Assembly (NCBI RefSeq): GCF_030518195.1
Contig: NZ_JAULSC010000008.1
Coordinates: 106,504-170,503 of the forward strand
Direction: 5' to 3'
Origin: Nocardioides cremeus
GTDB taxonomy: Bacteria > Actinomycetota > Actinomycetes > Propionibacteriales > Nocardioidaceae
Length of the DNA: 64,000 nucleotides
A program made the translations under genes and the position numbers. Position 1 is the first letter of the stretch, and the number at the start of each line of letters is the position of its first letter. The notes beneath the pieces are model-generated. The model worked only from the letters and a program-made list of their open reading frames with translations, did no database searches and had not been told where the DNA came from. Below are positions 59,751-64,000 of this stretch, piece after piece.

Positions 59751-60791
59751 TCACACGGTGTGCAGGGGGTGGCCGTCCTCGGTGCGCTGCGGAGCGTGGT
59801 CCACGGGCCCGGCCACGGCCTTCCCTGCGGCGGGCCGGGTGGTGGGCTGGGCGGACTCGTCTCCGGCCCGCACCAGGGTGAGCACGAAGCAGCACCCCAC
59901 GGGCGTCGGCTCGAGGTGCAGCTCGCCTCCCATGTCGCGCGCCAGCTCGCGCGAGATGTGCAGGCCGAGCCCGGTGCTGAGCACGTGCCCGCCGTGCACG
60001 CCCCGCTCGAAGACCGTCGGAGCCAGCGCGGGGCTGATGCCGGGGCCGTCGTCGTGGACCCGCAGCTCGAGGACGTCGCCGACCACGCTGGTGGACACCC
60101 GCACCTCGGCGCCCGGCGCGTGCCGCATGGCGTTGACCAGCAGGTTGCCCAGCACCGTCGACAGGTCGCCCGGCGAGCCGAGCGCCCGTCCGGCGACCTC
60201 GTCGGTGCGCACCCGCAGACCGGCGACCTGGCGGGTCAGGGCGACGTCGCGCACCACCTCGCGCACGTCGAAGGCGACCCAGTCGGAGCACCGGTCGGAG
60301 CCCTGGTCGGAGCCCCGCTGCCGCAGCAGCTGCTCGAGGTGGTCGACCTCGCGCAGCGCCGCCGACTGCAGCCGGTGGGCCAGGTCGCGGTCGAGCTCGT
60401 CGGCGTACCGGTCGAGGGTCGACAGCGCCGACCGCAGCGCCCCCAGCGCGCTGCGGGTGTCGTGCTCGACCTCCTCGGCCCGCGCCTCGCGCCGGGCCCC
60501 GGCGCTGGCCGTCTCGACGAGGGCCGCCTCGAGCTCGGCACGCTGCTCGTCGACCAGACGGAGCATCCGGGCGGCCGCGCCGTGCACGAGCAGACCGACG
60601 GCCAGCACCAGCAGCAGGGTGCTCCCCAGCACGAGGGGGTCGACGAGGCGCGGGTCACGGCCCAGTGCCTCGGGCAGGAGGCCCACCGACACCGCCACGG
60701 CCGCAGCCACCCCACCGACCGCGACCACCGTGTGCGTGTCGTGCCACCCCCCGGTGCCCGCTGCGGTGCTCGCTCTCCCGTGTCGACGCAT
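59751..60791 (-). CDS. Orphan sensor histidine kinase
   Basis: 346 residues: two membrane helices (about 20-38 and 55-75), a dimerisation domain with H in EEVEHDTRSALGALRSAL, and a HATPase domain with LLVNAMRHAP, VHDDGPGIS and TGLGLHISREL. The N-terminal sensor part is very short, so it may sense the membrane itself. No response regulator is adjacent. ATG 60791. Confidence 0.88.
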   Translation of the reverse strand: MRRHGRASTAAGTGGWHDTHTVVAVGGVAAAVAVSVGLLPEALGRDPRLVDPLVLGSTLLLVLAVGLLVHGAAARMLRLVDEQRAELEAALVETASAGARREARAEEVEHDTRSALGALRSALSTLDRYADELDRDLAHRLQSAALREVDHLEQLLRQRGSDQGSDRCSDWVAFDVREVVRDVALTRQVAGLRVRTDEVAGRALGSPGDLSTVLGNLLVNAMRHAPGAEVRVSTSVVGDVLELRVHDDGPGISPALAPTVFERGVHGGHVLSTGLGLHISRELARDMGGELHLEPTPVGCCFVLTLVRAGDESAQPTTRPAAGKAVAGPVDHAPQRTEDGHPLHTV

Positions 60792-60915
60792 CGTCGCCCC
60801 CTCGTGCTGCCCCTCCCCAGGGGTTGCGGACCCCGAGCCCGCGACATCGAGTGTGCTACCCGATCGGTCAAAGTAAAATGACCCACCGGGGCTACCTGGG
60901 CATGGTCAGAAGTGA
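60792..60915. other. Intergenic gap before the orphan kinase
   Basis: This 124-base gap separates the PASTA kinase stop from the start of the orphan histidine kinase on the same strand. A TTGACC on the minus strand at about 60868 could be a -35 box, but no matching -10 is convincing. No strong hairpin is seen. Confidence 0.3.
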
Positions 60916-62985
60916 CTAGATGAGGTAGAGCGTGATCGTCGAGCCCTTGGGGACCATCTCGCCGGCCCCGGGGTCGGTGCGGAAGACGAAACCCAGGCCG
61001 AGGTAGTCGGAGATGTTCTCCACGCGCACGACGAAGCCGAGCGACTCCAGCTCGGCCCGCGCGGCATCGACGCCCTGGGCCTTCACGCCGGGCACCTCGA
61101 CCAGCTCGGGGCCCTTCGAGACGGTGAGGGTGACGGTGTCGCCCTTGAACAACGTGCCGCTGCCCGGCTCCTGGGAGACCACGTCACCGGCGGGCACGCT
61201 GTCGGAGAAGACGTCCTCGTTGCGCTGGACGACCAGGCCCTTGCGCTCGAGCGTGCGCTGCGCCTCGTCGGCCGGCTCCCCGACCCAGTCGCCGACGTTG
61301 ATCGGGCGCCGGCCCTTGCTGACCACGAGGTCGACGGCCGCGCCGGGACGCAGCTCCTTGCCGGCGACCGGGGTGCTGCGCACCACCTGGTCGTCGGGCA
61401 CCGACTCGGAGAACTTCTCGCGCACCCGTCCGAGCTCGAGGTCCACCTCGGCCAGGGCGGCCTCGGCCTCCTCGAGGGTGCGTCCGGCCATCTCGGGCAC
61501 GGGGTACAGCTCGACCCCCAGGCTCAGCACGATCGTGACCTCGTCGCCCGTCAGGGCCCGGCTGCCGGCGCCAGGGTCGGCGCTGACCACCCGGCCCTCG
61601 GGCACCCGGTTGCTGTAGACGGCCTCGCCGACGACGACGTCGAAACCGGCGTCCTCGAGCTCGGCGACCGCCGAGGCGCGGCCCTGCTCCAGGACGCTGG
61701 GCACGGTCGAGTAGCGGGCCCAGCCGTACCACCAGGCGCCCAGGCCGAGGGTCGTGGCGATCACCACGGCGAGCAGCACCAGCAGCGGTCCGCGCCAGCG
61801 CCGGCCCCGCCGGCCGGGTCGGGACGGCGGGGCCGGTGCCGCCGCGGCAGCCCGGTCCTGGCCGTTCGCCCGGGGCGCGGACGGGCCGGCCGACGCGGAC
61901 GCCGCCGCCGGCACGCCGGCGCGCAGCAGCGACGTCGGCTCGTGGTCGGCACCCGCGGGCACCGGGCCCGTCGTGCCGGTGTCCTCGCGGACGGGCTCCT
62001 CGACGACGGGCACGCCGGTGTCGGGGTGCAGCAGCAGCGGCGCCAGGTCCTGGGTGAGCTCGGGGTCCTCGCGCACGCCCTCCGCGAGCGCGTGCGCCAC
62101 GCGGTGTACGTGGTGCAGCAGCACGCCGGCGTCGGCGGGGCGCAGCCCGCGGTCGCGCGCGGTGGCCCGGGCGACCAGCGCGTCGACGTACCCGGGGAGG
62201 CCGGGCTCCAGCAGCGAGGGCGGGGAGACGTCCTCGTGCACGTGCTTGTAGGCGACCTGGATCGGGCTCTCGCCCTCGTGCGGCTTGGCGCCGGTGAGCA
62301 GCTCGTAGAGCAGCACGCCCACGGCGTAGACGTCGGCGCGGGCGTCGCTGATGCCCTGCGAGACCAGCTCGGGGGCCAGGTAGGAGACGGTGCCGATCAG
62401 CACGCCGCCGGTCGCGGTGTGCTGGGTGTCGGTGCCCACGGCCTTGGCCAGGCCGAAGTCGGCGACCTTGACCCGGCCGTCGTCGGCGATCAGCACGTTC
62501 TCGGGCTTCACGTCGCGGTGCACGATGCCCGAGCGGTGCGCCGCGGCCAGCGCGGAGACGACCGGCTCGACGAGCGCCAGCGCCCGGGCCGGCGACATCG
62601 GCGCCTCCTTGACGATGACGTCGCGCAGCGTGTGGCCGGCGATGAGCTCCATGGCCAGGAAGACCGTGCCGTCGTCGTCGCCCTGGTCGAAGACGGCCAC
62701 CACGTTGGGGTGCGAGAGCCGGGCCGCGGCCCGCGCCTCGCGCACGAAGCGCGCGGCGAACTCCTCGTCGTCGCCGAGGCCGACGTGCATCACCTTGACG
62801 GCCACCACGCGGTCCAGGCGCAGGTCGGTGGCCTCGTAGACGCTGGCCATGCCGCCGCGCGCGATGCGCGACCCGATGCGGTAGCGGCCGTCGAGCAGCC
62901 GGCCGGTCATGGGGTCGGCGGAGCCACCGGACGTGCCCTGGCGGGCAGGCCGGACGACCTCGTGCGGCTGCCGGTCTGGCGGCAC
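60916..62985 (-). CDS. PASTA-domain Ser/Thr protein kinase (PknB-like)
   Basis: 689-residue membrane kinase. The cytoplasmic kinase domain (about 34-295) has IARGGMASVYEA, VAVK (K64), HRDVKPEN (D158) and DFG (D176). A Pro/Ala-rich juxtamembrane segment leads to one helix (about 395-415) and four extracellular PASTA repeats (about 420-689) that bind peptidoglycan fragments. GTG 62985 has an AGGAGG Shine-Dalgarno; the second in-frame start is ATG at codon 26. It is divergent from the Rv2175c homologue, the same order as pknL and Rv2175c in mycobacteria, although PknL lacks PASTA domains. Confidence 0.9.
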   Translation of the reverse strand: MPPDRQPHEVVRPARQGTSGGSADPMTGRLLDGRYRIGSRIARGGMASVYEATDLRLDRVVAVKVMHVGLGDDEEFAARFVREARAAARLSHPNVVAVFDQGDDDGTVFLAMELIAGHTLRDVIVKEAPMSPARALALVEPVVSALAAAHRSGIVHRDVKPENVLIADDGRVKVADFGLAKAVGTDTQHTATGGVLIGTVSYLAPELVSQGISDARADVYAVGVLLYELLTGAKPHEGESPIQVAYKHVHEDVSPPSLLEPGLPGYVDALVARATARDRGLRPADAGVLLHHVHRVAHALAEGVREDPELTQDLAPLLLHPDTGVPVVEEPVREDTGTTGPVPAGADHEPTSLLRAGVPAAASASAGPSAPRANGQDRAAAAAPAPPSRPGRRGRRWRGPLLVLLAVVIATTLGLGAWWYGWARYSTVPSVLEQGRASAVAELEDAGFDVVVGEAVYSNRVPEGRVVSADPGAGSRALTGDEVTIVLSLGVELYPVPEMAGRTLEEAEAALAEVDLELGRVREKFSESVPDDQVVRSTPVAGKELRPGAAVDLVVSKGRRPINVGDWVGEPADEAQRTLERKGLVVQRNEDVFSDSVPAGDVVSQEPGSGTLFKGDTVTLTVSKGPELVEVPGVKAQGVDAARAELESLGFVVRVENISDYLGLGFVFRTDPGAGEMVPKGSTITLYLI

Positions 62986-63167
62986 AGCGACCTCCTGCGG
63001 GGCCGGACGGGGAAGGTTCCGGCCGCTCCATCGTAGGCGTGAGGCGGGCTCTGACCGGGCACCGGCGACCCCCAGGCGGGTCGCCGGGGCCGCCCCGAGG
63101 GGCGCTCGGGGGCCGCCCTGGGGCCGCTCGGTTGGTCGGGCCTGGTGCGGGGTGGGACCATGGAGCC

Positions 63168-63545
63168 ATGAGCGAGACTTCCCTGGCCGAGCACGACCTG
63201 GCCGCCCTGGTCGACGACTGGATCGACTGGGCTGAGGCCGCGCGCCGGCTCGAGGTCAGCGTCGGCAAGGTCCGCACGATGATCCGCACCCACGAGCTGG
63301 CTGCCGCGGTGCCGGTGCCGGGCGAGGGCCAGAAGATCCCCGCCCTGTTCATCGACGAGGAGGAGCGGCTGCCGGTCAAGGGCCTGCCCGGTCTGCTGAC
63401 CGTGCTCCACGACGGCCGCTACGACGACCGCGAGTGCATCGCGTGGCTGTTCCTCGACCAGGCGCTGCCCGGCCGGCCGATCGACGCGCTGCGCGAGAAC
63501 CGCGGCTCCGAGGTCAAGCGCCGCGCCCAGGCGATGGCGCTCTAG
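63168..63545 (+). CDS. Rv2175c-family DNA-binding protein
   Basis: 125 residues with a winged helix-turn-helix fold (DDWIDWAEAARRLEVSVGKVRTMIRTHELAAAVPV...QKIPALFI), matching mycobacterial Rv2175c, a DNA-binding protein that is a substrate of the Ser/Thr kinase PknL. ATG 63168 is used; the frame is open upstream to 63039. The divergent PASTA kinase is the probable regulator. Confidence 0.82.
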   Translation: MSETSLAEHDLAALVDDWIDWAEAARRLEVSVGKVRTMIRTHELAAAVPVPGEGQKIPALFIDEEERLPVKGLPGLLTVLHDGRYDDRECIAWLFLDQALPGRPIDALRENRGSEVKRRAQAMAL

Positions 63546-63591
63546 CCGGACCCACCTCGACCAACCCAGGACCGACCAGGAGCTGACGCCG

Positions 63592-64000
63592 TGGTCTACC
63601 GGATCTCTCCCGAGAACGTCCGGCCCCCGCGCGGGGGTCCTTCGGGCGCGCTCGCCATGGTGCTGGTGCTGGCGGTGGTCGTGGGCATCTGGCTGCTGGC
63701 CGGGCGCGACCCCGGCAGCTCGACCTTCGGCGGCCAGGATCCCGACCAGCGCACCGCGCCCGCGGGCGAGGTCGCGCCGAACGACCCGGTCAGCGGCCTG
63801 CCCTACGTCTCGCCCGTCGACCTGCCGCTGCGGGTCATCGACCTGCTGGCCGACGTCGACACCGGCGCCAACCTGCCCGGCGGGGTGACCCGGCGTCCCC
63901 TGCCCAACACCACCGGGGTCCTGCCCGTGCAGGCCAGCAGCCGCTACTACATCGAGTACGACGTCGGCGGCGGCGCGCTGCTGGTCACCGGCTCGCGCGG
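63592..64000 (+). CDS. Secreted guanyl-specific ribonuclease-like protein (3' end cut by window)
   Basis: The first 136 residues are visible. A short cytoplasmic start and a membrane anchor (about 20-40; ALAMVLVLAVVVGIWLLAG) lead to an extracellular domain beginning DPVSGLPYVSPVDLPLRVIDLLADVDTGANLP...VLPVQASSRYYIEYDV. This resembles the start of barnase/RNase N1-type domains; the catalytic residues are beyond the window, so activity cannot be judged. GTG 63592 has AGGAG at 63579-63583. It follows the Rv2175c homologue by 46 bases. Confidence 0.6.

Noticed and set aside
60880..60890. TAAAAT as a plus-strand -10 box
   Set aside because: No plus-strand gene follows and no -35 fits; more likely chance in an A-rich spot.
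1..64000. Prophage, genomic island or insertion sequence
   Set aside because: No integrase, transposase, phage structural gene, target-site duplication or composition break seen; content is conserved actinobacterial core and lineage genes.

Overview
The window is about 72% G+C chromosomal DNA from a high-GC Gram-positive actinobacterium. Protein sequences and gene order point to the Nocardioidaceae, probably Nocardioides or a close relative; this is inference from recognised families, not a search. Evidence includes an actinobacterial aa3/bcc oxidase (ctaC-D-F and ctaE-qcrC-A-B with long QcrA and QcrB), a diheme QcrC, a Rv2175c-like protein divergent from a PASTA kinase, MacS/MacR, a class II DAHP synthase and GTG starts with 4-base stop/start overlaps. 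Base composition and codon use look even throughout. I see no insertion sequence, prophage, CRISPR, tRNA or rRNA.

Layout. 1-11.1 kb: a cysteine desulfurase cut by the window edge, then two convergent respiratory operons (ctaCDF forward; ctaE-qcrCAB reverse) around an L,D-transpeptidase whose 5' end looks frameshifted, then a CtaG-type assembly factor. 11.1-21.1 kb: a degenerate receiver protein with trpD, an AsnC-type RAM protein, an exonuclease/GIY-YIG fusion, an NYN-domain protein, a small CxxC protein, an NlpC/P60 hydrolase behind a probable c-di-AMP riboswitch, and two metalloproteases. 21.1-30.2 kb: a Tad/Flp pilus locus on the minus strand (cpaB, cpaE, tadA, a VWA-TadB fusion, tadC, a histidine kinase, a response regulator and the flp pilin). 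30.2-42 kb: a lipid/sugar/regulatory block (acyl-CoA ligase, SRPBCC, ArsA-type ATPase, two ROK kinases, hydrolase, PlsC acyltransferase, MacS, flavin-reductase-like protein, MacR, coiled-coil protein). 42-50.2 kb: a degenerate FGGY kinase with a DUF1028 protein, an MFS carrier, a probable PPi-dependent phosphofructokinase, a TetR/DHA2 efflux pair with two palindromic operators, and an APC permease. 50.3-64 kb: class II DAHP synthase, threonine aldolase, a TPR-LuxR regulator with a flavin monooxygenase, a zinc-ribbon membrane protein, class I DAHP synthase, DMT exporter, endonuclease IV, an orphan histidine kinase, the PASTA Ser/Thr kinase, the Rv2175c homologue and the start of a secreted guanyl-RNase-like protein.

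The strongest unexplained signal is a pair of intergenic arrays (12.54-12.76 and 41.85-42.08 kb) of a 22-bp unit. Both lie between convergent genes. Each has about five forward units facing three to four inverted units, and at three of the four gene ends the first unit begins with the gene's own stop codon. Recurrent themes otherwise are aerobic respiration, envelope remodelling under second-messenger and Ser/Thr-kinase control, a two-component-regulated pilus, and entry into aromatic amino-acid synthesis by two unrelated DAHP synthases about 5 kb apart.
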